This document shows positions 13,401 through 23,489 of a stretch of 64,000 nt of DNA, piece by piece. Location: the NCBI GenBank assembly GCA_038501195.1, contig JBBPUQ010000006.1:3038001-3102000 (forward strand). The letters are read 5' to 3'. The notes under the pieces were generated by a model. The model searched no databases and was not told where the DNA came from. It saw only the letters and a list, made by a program, of their open reading frames with translations. The translations under genes were made by a program, and so were the position numbers. Position 1 is the stretch's first letter. Each line of letters starts with the position of its first letter. This DNA is from Nemania diffusa (lineage: Eukaryota > Ascomycota > Sordariomycetes > Xylariales > Xylariaceae).

Positions 13401-14791
13401 ATGTACAGATTCAAAGACCAAAGGCCACAAAGGCGGTCATCGCAATACTCGAGCTCCGAGGCCAGTTCCTCGTCCCTACTCCTGCCCTCGTCCCCAGGCA
13501 GGTACATCAAACGGACATTTGTCTCCCGAAGGATGGCCCGGCTTAGTGCTAGGCTATGCTTTTCTCTAATAGCATTTGCTCTTCTCCTACTATACTTCTA
13601 CCCTCATGTGGTCTCTAGGTTTGGGAGCAGAGTACACTTCGTAAAAGCAAAGTGTGACTTCTCCCATGGCGAATATCCGCCAACGTCACCAGGTAAAGAC
13701 TCAAATACGTTTGCCAGCTACAAACACCTCGGCGAGAAATGCAATATCTCATCCCTTGAGCTTCATCGTCCGTATGGGCCTATCTGCGCTAGTAGAGCCT
13801 CTATGTTAACGGCCATGTCCTCCGGCGGTCGCATCGGCCGAGACGCACCTTACATCCCTCGTGGATGTGATATGCAGTGGTACACGACGGAGGAAGTGTG
13901 TGAAATTCTGGGGCGATTCTCGCAGGTTGTTCTCGTGGGCGACTCCATGCTACGACACGTCATCGGCGCCCTGAACATTATAATACGTGAGGATTTAGGT
14001 TACGGCGGAGTGACGGATTGGAACTTTGACGCTCGGGAGCGGTAATAAAATAGAATCTCAACGGACCTCGAAGGCAATAGGCTAACACACATGATAGAGA
14101 GCGGTGCTTTTGTAACGATCAATTCGATGTCACTGAATGTTCGGTCCAGGGTATCTACAAGACAGAAGATGTTATGAGGCATGATCCGATGAGTTTGGTC
14201 TGTCCCCGTCTACTCCCCGGTTGGTCAACGGACCTTCGAAGTATGTTCACCCGGAGTAACGCAAACTTAGATTCTCCTACGGCTTCTATTGATGCTAATG
14301 GAAGTCTAGTGGAGCAAATGGTGCGATATCCTATGGAAAAGATCGAGCTCGAGCGTCTAGAAATGGCTATGAACACAAACCCGAGCTCCCGAAAAGCGTT
14401 CATTTTGGGCCATGGACTATGGAACGATCTCGAAATAGACAAGTCCAAGGCTTGGCTAGACACGGTTATCAGGGTAATCGACTCAAAGCTGAGGCTCCGC
14501 ATGCGCTTGAGGACATTACGATTAAGCCGGAACCTGCCGATCCTCTTGATAACACCTAATGCGGCCGGAGAAAAAAAAGCAGACGAATATCTGATCACGC
14601 AAGGCAATAAGGCCCTTGTCCGATTTGAGCATGCCATGGCAGTGGAAGCTGCTGAGCAAAGAATTGATCATCTCGGGACTTGGAATATGTCGATCCTCGC
14701 GAATTTGTATGATGGTGTACATATGGATATGCGGGGCAACTTACTCAAGGCCATGATGGTGGTAAATTGGCTGAACTTGCTAGAAGGGTGA
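13401..14791 (+). CDS. Membrane-anchored PC-esterase/SGNH-like protein
   Basis: Two exons, 13401-14041 and 14098-14791, give a 444-aa protein. The 56-nt intron has donor GTAATA, branch CTAAC and acceptor ATAG; joining them continues the frame as DARER-ERCFCNDQF. The N-terminus is a ~45-residue Arg/Ser-rich segment followed by a single membrane helix near residues 52-70, so a type II Golgi/ER topology is likely. The catalytic signatures of PC-esterase (SGNH/GDSL-like, TBL/CAS1-related) proteins are present: VVLVGDSMLRHVIG with Ser182, and DGVHMD with Asp419 and His422. Family members transfer or remove acetyl groups on polysaccharides in the lumen; the specific substrate here is not evident. 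The start could be altered by an upstream exon. Confidence 0.82.
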
Positions 14792-15192
14792 GGAAAGTGA
14801 GTATCGATTAAGAAGCGCTCCGAAACCTATTAGCTTTAAGTTCTAGCGTCGGAGGGGTTCCTGACGAGAGGCCTTTTTTTTGCCATCTAGCGTACATAGG
14901 CCACTCCCCTCATACAATAAAGCTTTACAGGGTGGTCATTTACAGCTTTCTGATTTTTAAATTCTCGGACTACTATGTTGCTACGCCAGCTTGGTGCGCT
15001 TGGTATATCTTTATAGTAGTCGAGCGTTCTTGGAATGTATGATTACAAAAGAGGCCAGCTGACACTAACATTGAGTATCGCATGTGAAGTAATAGAGAGA
15101 TTGTTGAAGACAACGGGAGATACCGCGTAAGCCCCCACGATAGCCGGGGCAGAAGGCCGGGGTTAGCACACTACATACAGTACTGTGCCTAC

Positions 15193-15215
15193 ACTACTAC
15201 TACTACTACTACTAC
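15193..15215. repeat. (ACT)n microsatellite
   Basis: About seven to eight perfect ACT/CTA units in a row, flanked by GTACACTACTG words. Non-coding. Confidence 0.85.
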
Positions 15216-15261
15216 AGTATGTACACTACTGCACTACTGTAGTATAGGTAGTGTAATGTAT

Positions 15262-15314
15262 AGTATATGTATGTATGTATGTGTGTATGTGTGTGTGTAT
15301 TTATGTATGTATGT
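15262..15314. repeat. (TATG)n/(TG)n microsatellite
   Basis: Alternating TATG and TGTG units over about 50 bases. Non-coding; the apparent open frame across it is a repeat translation. Confidence 0.85.
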
Positions 15315-15634
15315 ACAGTACCTATGCAGTCCAGACGGATACGACGTGGAGTATTTATGGCGAATTAGGCATCTGGCTAGCTATTTGGCGGATGATCCGA
15401 TCCTCTTCCGTGCTCGCTAACAGGTCGCATAGGCGGTCGCTTGCATCGGGTTGGTAATTGCTTGCCTGTCTCATCATGTATATGTAGCTATATGTACGCA
15501 AGTGTGTCCGCACACGTGGTCTCTTCCCCTGCGTGCAGCGATCGGAATACTTAGCTTCTCGGTCCCTACTTACAGTACGTTCGCATAACCGGCCGCATGC
15601 AATTGTGATCATTCGATCAGCTCGACGATCCTAT

Positions 15635-15653
15635 TCCTCCTCCTCCTCCTCCT
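15635..15653. repeat. (TCC)n microsatellite
   Basis: Six TCC units in an otherwise unique interval upstream of the methyltransferase gene. Confidence 0.8.
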
Positions 15654-16042
15654 ACACAGTAGATGCCGCCGCCATCGTATTACTTACACCGAGCACTAAC
15701 AACACGTACATAGTACAGAGATAGTGCTGGGTATCTATCTGCGCCCGCGGTGAGCTAGGACAGGACTGGCTAGGACGACAGATCACACGAAGGACCCAGC
15801 TCAACTCCACCCCCTCCACCCGGCCGATGGATTTTGTAGGGGTTCCTTGTTTATTATTCGGCTGACTGCCCTCATCGCGTCCCTGCTGTCCGTTCTGAAA
15901 GCCACCTATCTCCTCCTCCTACACCACATGGCTTTTAGGCTAGGTCGGGCAATTGTGATCGTATTTGGTCATTCGCTCTTCTTGTTCGTATGCGTATATT
16001 GAACCGGTCGCCAATTCCCATCGAATCGACCTAGTACTTTCG

Positions 16043-16098
16043 TGCTCCCTTTTCCCCTTATTTTTTTCTGTCTTTTTTTTTTCTCCCTGTTCCCTTTT
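16043..16098 (+). promoter_or_regulatory. CT-rich core-promoter tract
   Basis: A nearly pure pyrimidine stretch (CTCCCTTTTCCCC, then long T runs) lies 35-90 bases before the methyltransferase ATG at 16133. Such tracts are common just upstream of start codons or transcription starts in filamentous fungi and support the chosen start. Confidence 0.55.
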
Positions 16099-16132
16099 AT
16101 GTTACCCATTTGACCCCCCCGAAGCACACGCG

Positions 16133-18261
16133 ATGGCCTCGGAAGCAAGCTCGGGCGGTACAAGCCCCGAAGATCCACAGACACATGGCCAAACAGGGGA
16201 ACCAGGCCAACAACCGGATCATTTGGAAATTGATGAGATCGATGAGATTGACGTTAGTTCATACCTACTTCAATTCAACCGTTATGGATTCCATATTTAC
16301 CCTTCCCCTGTTTTGTCGGTCCCCACGCTTGGCATACGACACATTGCCTTATAGTAGTGTTTCATTGAGATTTCACACCACCGCTGAGCGGATCTTATAT
16401 GACAACATTATTACCTTCACTTAAACATAATGTCGTCTTACGTACTTTCATAAAACACGAACGAGGGCTGAAGCTGACGACGTGATGTTTTCTCGTGCGT
16501 AGAACTGGGATGGCGACTCGGCGCTCGGCGGTAGTGAGTAATTCTTGGAGTTTATTCATTTTCTTGTTTTCGCCTTCTTCAAAATAATGGGTCATATCCA
16601 TTTTTAAGAAAATACCTATCGTCGGAACACGCAGATATATATCATGCTAAAAATAGGCATAACTAATTCCGAGTGTTGTAGTGAGCCAGTTGTAAGCGAT
16701 CCCATCGGGAACAAAGCCCAGCTCCAACATCGACTCGAGGGCTCCTACTGACAGGTCGTATTTTGACTGTAGTTCGTCAACGCAGAGCGTGAGTAGTAGT
16801 ATATACGACCACGTAGTCGAGAACGGGCGGACATATCATCGGTTCAAAGAGGGCAAATACCTATTACCAAACGATGAGGTATCACAGCCCCATGACACAC
16901 TAATCCCGATGATACAAGCGACACTAACTATTCCTAGAGAGAACAAAAGAGATTAGGTAGCGTCTATTAAACCCCGTAGACGAACGGTGTACAGGTTATA
17001 GGCTGACGAGGAGGCATAGACTTTCAACATCAGTTATACACTGCGGTCTTAAATGGAAAACTGTTTCTATCGCCTGTCGGCGGCGATGGCCTTAGAAACA
17101 TCCTTGACGTTGGTACGGGGACGGGGATATGGGCTATCGAAGTCGGTAGGCGACGGCACTTAAGTCCTATGACTACTCCTATGCATTAGAGCTGATTTTC
17201 TTATTATCTCAGGTATCGAGCACCCCAATGCCCATGTCACTGGTATAGATCTGAGTCCTATTCAGCCCATCTAGTATGTTTCAAAACGTTGGGAAGATAT
17301 TCTTTCTTTCCCCTAGCCACTTCGGCTTTTCATCATTTCTAACCGGGTTGTGCTCAGCGCACCACCAAATGTCACCTTTGAGATCTGCGACGCCGAGGAC
17401 GAGTGGAACTTTCGGCAGCCCTTCGACTTCATCCACAGTGAGTAACATCAAGAGTCATTTCATTTCTTCCCTATACAAGCCAATGCCAAGAGCGAAGCGC
17501 CCGTGTTTCTTGCCTGGTCCCAGTCCCAGAAAGATATAGATATAAACCTCCGTCCTCCCCCCTTTCCTTCCCAAATCAGCTTAAATGTTTTCCCGCAAAC
17601 GAGGAGATGAAGGAGTGATTATTGACGGCTAGCCATTGGCAAAAAGTGCGCGAGATGGTCACCTGCTTCAAGAACCCGCCGGCGGTGTTCGCGTCGGCGT
17701 ACCGGTCGCTGGCGCCGGGGGGTTACATCGAGCTGTGCGACCCGATCCTGCCGTTCCACTTCCTGACGCCGCCGCCGGAGGGGTGCGCGCTGCGGGCGTG
17801 GTGCGACGAGCTGATGGAGGCGGCGCGGCTCGTAGGGCGTGACTGGGGCGTCGCGACGCGCTACGCGCAGATGCTCGCCGACGCGGGCTTCGTCGGCGTC
17901 ACCGAGCGCCGCGAGGCCATCGCGCTGAGCCCCTGGGTCAAGGGCGCCCACAACAAGCAGCTCAGCATGCTGCTGCAGCACGACGTCCTCAACATGCTCG
18001 AGGCCGTGTGCATGGCCCTCTTCACGCGCGTGCTGGGCTGGGACGCGCAGCGGGTGCTCGACTGCCTCGAGCTGGTCAAGCGGGATGTGCAGAACACGAA
18101 GATCCATGCGTATTCGGAAGGGTGAGTTGTTGGTCTCTCCTTTGTCCGCTCGTTTTATCTTATAGGGGAGGGGGAGCATGTTGGGTTTCAAGGCTGACGA
18201 GTATTGTAGAGTTTACGTGTATGCCCAGAAGCCTTATAATAGCTCGCAGACACCCTCATAG
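16133..18261 (+). CDS. LaeA-like SAM-dependent methyltransferase
   Basis: Nine exons join in phase to a 357-aa protein: 16133-16252, 16503-16537, 16773-16878, 16938-16956, 17020-17145, 17213-17273, 17358-17437, 17647-18121 and 18210-18261. The acidic N-terminus leads into SVSSSIYDHVVENGRTYHRF and the microexon REQKRL, then SAM motif I LDVGTGTGIWAIEVG (residues 122-136), HVTGIDLSPIQPI (acidic SAM-ribose loop) and a DAEDEW adenine-binding region; SLAPGGYIEL and a C-terminal VYVYAQKP strand complete the fold. This is the Methyltransf_23/LaeA-like family, whose members are often global or cluster-linked regulators or small-molecule methyltransferases; which applies is not visible. The second to last exon is extremely GC-rich compared with the earlier ones. 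The 209-nt intron before it uses acceptor AAAAG at 17645-17646, chosen for phase and because it gives the usual spacing between the conserved IH and CF positions. It converges on the Zn2Cys6 gene with only 130 nt between stops. Confidence 0.88.
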
Positions 18262-18391
18262 TAGGTAACGTATACCAGGCCTCAAGCCTGCCTCAGATGT
18301 AGCATAAAGCGTATCAATTCCCAGCAATGGTATCCAAGAAGCTATTTTCACACATGCAGAGCAGCCGTTGCGGCCGTGCCAAAATGCACGA

Positions 18392-21252
18392 TCAGACTTG
18401 ATCCAGCATCCCGCCATATCCCGTGTTCCCGATGTCCTCCATGTTCACCTCCCCCATGTCGCCCGCCCAGCCCATGGTCATCGTAGCCCAGAGATCGTGG
18501 TACATCAGCTGCTTGTCCTCGAGCCCGCCCGCGCCCAGCCCCATCTGCCCCATCGGCCCGGCGAACGGCGTCCCGGGGTCGACTCCCAGGACACTTGACA
18601 GCGCGTCCGTCATCATGCCCGAGGTCGTCGCGTAAGAGGCGCCCGCGCCGCTCGCCTGCCCGGCCCACAGCGGGATGTACTGGTCCAGGCTCCCGTTGAT
18701 CATGGGACACGTGGACCGCAGGTTCCTGCCCATCCACTCCTCGCTCGCGGCGGCGGCGGCGGACATGGCCTCGAGCGCGGCGCTCTTCTCCTCGAACTTG
18801 CCCCTGACGGAGCCGAGCACGATCCTGAGGGCGGACACGGCATCGCTCTTCCTCGGCTTCTTCCCCTTGCCCTTGCCCTTGCCGTCCCCGTCTCCCTGAA
18901 CCTCACCACCACCGCCATCTCCGTCGGCGTCGGCGTCAGCGTCGCCGCCGGGCGCGTCGATGATGCGCCGCAGCATCTCGCCGAGGTCGAGGATGCGGCG
19001 CCCCTGCGCGACGTCGTAGTCGCGGCAGATGCCGAGCATGGGGAACGAGAGCCGGTACGCGAGGATCACGGCGACGATGAAGCGCCCGTAGTCGGCGCCG
19101 CTGAGCCCGGCGAAGCCGCCGCCGATGCCGCGCGACGGCAGCGAGGAGGTGATGTGGTCGAAGAGGGCGCGCACCTTGCGCGCCGCGTGGAGGAGGCGGG
19201 GGGCGGGCACGGTCTCGGCGACGTCCTTGGGGCCGAGGCGGCGCGGGATGCGGAGGAGGGGCGGGGCGAGCATGTAGGCTTCTGTGATGAGTGATTCGAG
19301 GAGGATGCTTGCTGTGTACGGAGTCTTTAGTTTTTTCGAGTTCTATTTTCAGCTGCTATACCATCATTCTCATCGTAGGGACTATTCTACCCATCTTATT
19401 TACAACAAAATTGGAGATTCGTAATGGTAACAGAAATGGAGAGAGAGTAGGTGTGAAACGCGCAGACTTACTGGTTGCCGCGTATCGCGCGGGCATGCGC
19501 TCCTTGAAGTCCCGGAACTGCGCCTCGAGGCCGACGCGGATGAGGTTGCGCTGCATCTCGCTCTGGTAGTCCCGGGGCCCACGGTCGAAGCTGCGCTGGG
19601 CCTCGACGAGCTCCTCGAATATGTACTGTAAGCGCACGAGCCAGACTAGGTGATGATCCTGTTCCAACTCGCTGTTTTGCTCCAGCGCGTCGACGCAGCG
19701 CGCGAGTTGCGGGCTGTATCGTAGAGTAGATGACACTTTACCCCATGTCACCGAGAATCTACTGTCGTTAGTATAGCCCGCGGCCTAAATATGAAGAATA
19801 TGAAGATTGACTATAGAGCGAGTTGGAGCTAACTTACGTAGACATGCCGTAGTAGCAACCCAGGAGAGCACGGATGTTGTCTAGCTTGCGGGCATGCTGT
19901 TCGGGCGTTATGGAAAATAGATCGAGGTCTGGCTCTTGTTCCAACTCGAGATCATTAACTATATCGACTCCCATCCGCATATACTGGAACGACTGCTTAT
20001 TCTTCGGCCGAAGATGGAACGGGTACCTATGAAGAACATAGTTGTCAGCGACGGCTTCGCACTAAAATCTCTCCCGATTTCTCCGCAGTTTGCGCTGATC
20101 AAGAACTACCCGTCAACAGAAATTTCTGACGCACCAAGAGCAATATATCAGTATCCCCTGGAGCAACTCCAGCGACCGCTCGCCACCCGCAACAAACTTG
20201 AGACCGAGCACCTTGCGGAACTCCTCGTCGTACAGGCTATGGCCCTGGAGACTACTCGAGCAGCTCGTCACAGCGAGGATAGCCAACAAGACGAATGGCG
20301 AGTCCCGCGCCAGCGACCTCACATTAGCGTCCTCGGGGAGCACGAGACAAGGCAGGTGAGGCAGCATGTCGCGGAACGAGGTGAGGAGCTTCGTGGCGCT
20401 GTCGAGGTTGAACTGCGGCTTGATGCCGAGGTTGTTCATCAGATTGGATTTCGGCCTCCGCGCCGGGGGCGAGGTCCAGGTGTTGCTCGACCCGGATAGT
20501 GAGACGGAAGGCGAGGAAGACATGTCGTTGAAGCTGAAGGTCTTTGGTTCGGAGAGTTGGGTACTGCTAAGACTTGTAGTGTCCCCGAAGACCTGCTGTG
20601 CGTCTTCGTCGTCTCCGTCGCTGGGAACCAGGTCCTCTAGGAAGCGCTCGTGCTGTTGCCGCAGCATCTCGAGGCCGTCGTTGAGATCCTCCGCCGCCGG
20701 CACCTCAAAGTCGATGCTGAAGGTCTTGCTCGGACCAGGCGGTGGAGGGATGGCGGCTTCAGGGTCTCTGTGGCGTTGGGTTAGTTTCTAAATAAAGAGG
20801 GCTGATATGATGGTGAGGTAGCTGAAATGAGAACAAATAAAATTAAAATTATGAACAATAAATCACGTGTAAGATAGTATTCATGATATGATCTGATATA
20901 TAGAAATGAAGTTGAGATGGGGTGAGAAGCATGAGCATGGTACGGGGGTAGATAATGAGAATTAACACTTACACCCGCGAAGCCTTAGTTCGTCGGGTAC
21001 GAGGACCGGTGCGGAAAATACATTCCCGCTTGAACTCGGAGCATCTGAGATTGCACGCGACTGTTAGCCAGCCCCTATCTACGTATAGTCTACAGCCTGC
21101 AGACAGGAGAGGAGGGTGACGCGATACCTCTTGCAGATATCTGGCTGCGGTCCCGGCTGACACTTCGTCTTGGCAGCACGGCAGGCTTCACAGGCGTAGT
21201 TCATCTTCTGCCGGCCTTGAGGCGGCGGGCCGGAGGATTGTTTGTGTTCCAT
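18392..21252 (-). CDS. Zn2Cys6 fungal-type transcription factor
   Basis: Six exons on the minus strand (21252-21128, 21044-20973, 20767-20135, 20026-19838, 19761-19472, 19311-18392) join in phase to 742 aa. The zinc cluster is split by intron 1: CEACRAAKTKC (Cys21, 24, 31) and CKRCSEFKREC (Cys40, 43, 50), followed by a basic stretch RTGPRTRRTK for DNA contact. A low-complexity acidic linker precedes a fungal-specific regulatory (middle homology) region with segments such as NLGIKPQFNL and SFQYMRMGVDIVND. Near residue 550 there is a (DA)n/GDGDGKGKGKGKK low-complexity insert. The protein should be nuclear. The 5' flank 21273-21322 is a CT-rich tract consistent with this start. It lies tail-to-tail with the LaeA-like gene, so co-regulation is not implied by a shared promoter. 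The last two exons are very GC-rich. Confidence 0.9.
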
Positions 21253-22067
21253 GGTTATCTAGTCAGGATACGGTCTCACTTTCACTTTCACTCTTACTCT
21301 TATTCTCACTCTCGCTCGCTCGGGCGCGTATACAAAATTAGGTGGGGGGGATGAGGATCCGATGGTGGGTCAGTGTTACTGGATCCCTCTCAGAATGAAA
21401 AGCAAGCGCCGTATCCGAGGCATGAGGTAGGCAGGTATTCTCTATGAAATTTGTGTGAGTCGGTAAGACAGACGTGCGTGCGGCTAGAGTCAGCGTAGAT
21501 AGCCGATGTGGCTCCCAATTTGAAATCTCCGGGCTCGATCGGGGTTTGCATTGCGGGGATTGGAGTTGGGACTTGATGTCGGCGTTTTCATCCTCCGCAT
21601 GAGCTCGGAACTGCTCTTATTTATTTATTACTGAACTAGATGGCTTCTCCTTTTCTCCTTACCTCTTACTAAATACACCTAGTCAAGTGCATCAATCCTC
21701 ACAAATGACATTTTAGATAAAGGCTTATTTTCTTTCAAAGGGCATCTTGGTAAGTATCGCGCAAGCGACTTATTTTACTAACGAAACACAGCATGAATGA
21801 ATCCGTAGAATCCGTACTCATGCCCACCACATACCCAGTCGTCAAAGTGATCTCATTTTGAACAGCATCATCGAATGCGCAAACCGTAAGAGTTGCGATA
21901 GTAACCCCAAACTAAGTGAACCGCTAAGTGAACCGTCCAGCGCCGCGCCAATGCAGCCCCATTGACCATACCTATAAACCCGCAAACGCCTCATCACACC
22001 AGGTCTGGCTGCCGACCTCAAGCAGGTACTTTTGTTACATCCCTCCCACTTACATAAAACAGCTCGC
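21253..22067. other. Intergenic interval with a pyrimidine tract
   Basis: This 0.8 kb holds the promoter of the Zn2Cys6 gene, including a CT repeat (CACTTTCACTTTCACTCTTA) at 21273-21322, and the 3' flank of the tail-anchored protein gene. No coding frame is supported. Confidence 0.6.
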
Positions 22068-23489
22068 CTAATGCCGCGTACCAAACACAACTCCCAACAC
22101 AACGCCCACAATGATAAGGATGGCAAGGACAATAGCGCCCGCAATGATCCTAATTTTCCTCGTCCGCCGCCGCTGCGCCTCCGTGCCCGCCTTCTCCCCC
22201 AGCCCCATGGCAGCGTACATGGAGAGCGAGGCATCCCGACGGCGCGCGCGGCGCCCTTGCTCCGGATCCTCCTCGTCGCTCCACCACCCGGACCGCTGCT
22301 GCTGCTCGCCGGGCCCGTAGATCGGCGTCCGCGAGTCCGCGAGGCTCACGCGCGGCGAGGCGGCGTCGGGGAGCGGGTGGCCGATGGGCGGCGACTGCGT
22401 GAAGGACGACGAGATGGATTCTTTGTTGGCGATGTGGGAGGCGTAAAGCGGTTCCGGCACGTTCGATAGTTGTGGGCGGCTCACGTGGTGTTTCTGCGGC
22501 GTGGTGTGCGCGATCGAGGGCTGTTGGAGTGGCCAGCTGGGTCCGTGGTATTCCATGGCCTGCGGCGGCGGCGGCGGCGTGTTTATCCCGGCATGTGGCG
22601 GCGGTGGTGATGATGGCTCGGGGCTTTGCACGAGGTGTTGCGCGCTGGCGCTCCGCATGTCCCGCCTGGGCGCGAGCGGATTCATGCTCGCTGTGTCTGA
22701 GATCGTCCTTCTCCTGCTGCCCCGGTCTTGCGGCACGCTGGGGCTCCGCAGTCGCGGGACTTGGATTAGGGGCTGGATGTACTGAGAGGCTGGCTGCTCC
22801 TCTGCAACCTGTTCCATGTTCACGGGGATGTGTGTTTGCGGGAATGCGTTCATGCTCATCTGCGCCTCGGCCTGGGGTATTCCTGAGCTTGGTAATCCGG
22901 GTAGGGTCGATGTCCAGTTCGTCATAGTAGGCGTCCGTGGAGAGGACGGCCTTGTTGCTGCTATTGTGGCAAGCGTCTTCTGGGAGTACACCGAGCTTGC
23001 TGGTCGTGGTCTCGCTGATGCTGTGATGGTGCCCGTAGTACTCTGGGAATACACTGAACTCCGCGACAGCACCGAATTCGAGGCATGCAGGGTCAGCGGC
23101 GACACGATGCTTACGGGACTAACCATAATACCATTGGCAGATGGTGGTATCGGGAACAGCGACGGTGAGGGGGATATGGGAGTTGGGGCTTCGGTCGTTG
23201 GCACAACCGTGATTGTGGCCGAATCCGATACCGTCCCTAAGCTATTCGATAATAATGATGGTGGTGGTGCCGCTACCTCGCTACTCGCGACCGTGGGCTC
23301 TGTCTCTACGATTGTTTTGGCCGAGGAGAAGAGCGGCTCGGGAACCAAAGGGGAATTCCCAGTCTTGGGCACTCTTGACTTCCATTTATCTAACCTCGGT
23401 TCTCTTGGCCTAGCTGCTAACGATGAAGGTCGTTGAGGGCGTGAGTAATTTTGCGTTAGGGGCTGGGGAAGGATAGGCGATTCTGTCAT
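22068..23489 (-). CDS. Pro/Ser-rich tail-anchored membrane protein, unknown
   Basis: A single uninterrupted frame of 473 aa. About 445 residues are Pro/Ser/Thr-rich and look disordered, with short basic patches. A basic motif RRRTRKIR directly precedes one hydrophobic helix of about 22 residues (IIAGAIVLAILIIVGVVLGV), and only a few residues (FGTRH) follow, so the protein looks tail-anchored with its bulk in the cytosol. I do not recognise a catalytic domain. Part of the central frame is GC-rich (proline and arginine codons). Strong codon structure over 1.4 kb and the membrane anchor argue that it is a real gene. The start is the first Met of the open frame; an upstream non-coding exon is possible. 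Confidence 0.72.
   Translation of the reverse strand: MTESPILPQPLTQNYSRPQRPSSLAARPREPRLDKWKSRVPKTGNSPLVPEPLFSSAKTIVETEPTVASSEVAAPPPSLLSNSLGTVSDSATITVVPTTEAPTPISPSPSLFPIPPSANGIMVSPVSIVSPLTLHASNSVLSRSSVYSQSTTGTITASARPRPASSVYSQKTLATIAATRPSSPRTPTMTNWTSTLPGLPSSGIPQAEAQMSMNAFPQTHIPVNMEQVAEEQPASQYIQPLIQVPRLRSPSVPQDRGSRRRTISDTASMNPLAPRRDMRSASAQHLVQSPEPSSPPPPHAGINTPPPPPQAMEYHGPSWPLQQPSIAHTTPQKHHVSRPQLSNVPEPLYASHIANKESISSSFTQSPPIGHPLPDAASPRVSLADSRTPIYGPGEQQQRSGWWSDEEDPEQGRRARRRDASLSMYAAMGLGEKAGTEAQRRRTRKIRIIAGAIVLAILIIVGVVLGVVFGTRH

Larger units (their letters stand above)
14792..16042. other. Gene-free interval with microsatellites
   Basis: This interval separates the PC-esterase-like gene from the methyltransferase gene. 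It carries three simple repeats (listed separately) and no believable coding frame; the short open frames are repeat translations. Its right end is the promoter of the methyltransferase. Confidence 0.6.

Noticed and set aside
14042..14097. Stop codons splitting the PC-esterase-like gene
   Set aside because: A standard 56-nt GT-AG intron with CTAAC branch point joins the two parts in phase.
17438..17646. Apparent frame break in the methyltransferase gene, with an open frame beginning LTASHWQKV upstream of the GC-rich exon
   Set aside because: No acceptor in the right phase exists before that segment, but acceptor AAAAG at 17645-17646 restores the frame and the usual family spacing, so the residues before it are intron translation and the gene is intact.
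17861..18191. Long opposite-strand frames over the methyltransferase and regulator exons
   Set aside because: They arise from the high GC of the true coding strand and have no family features.
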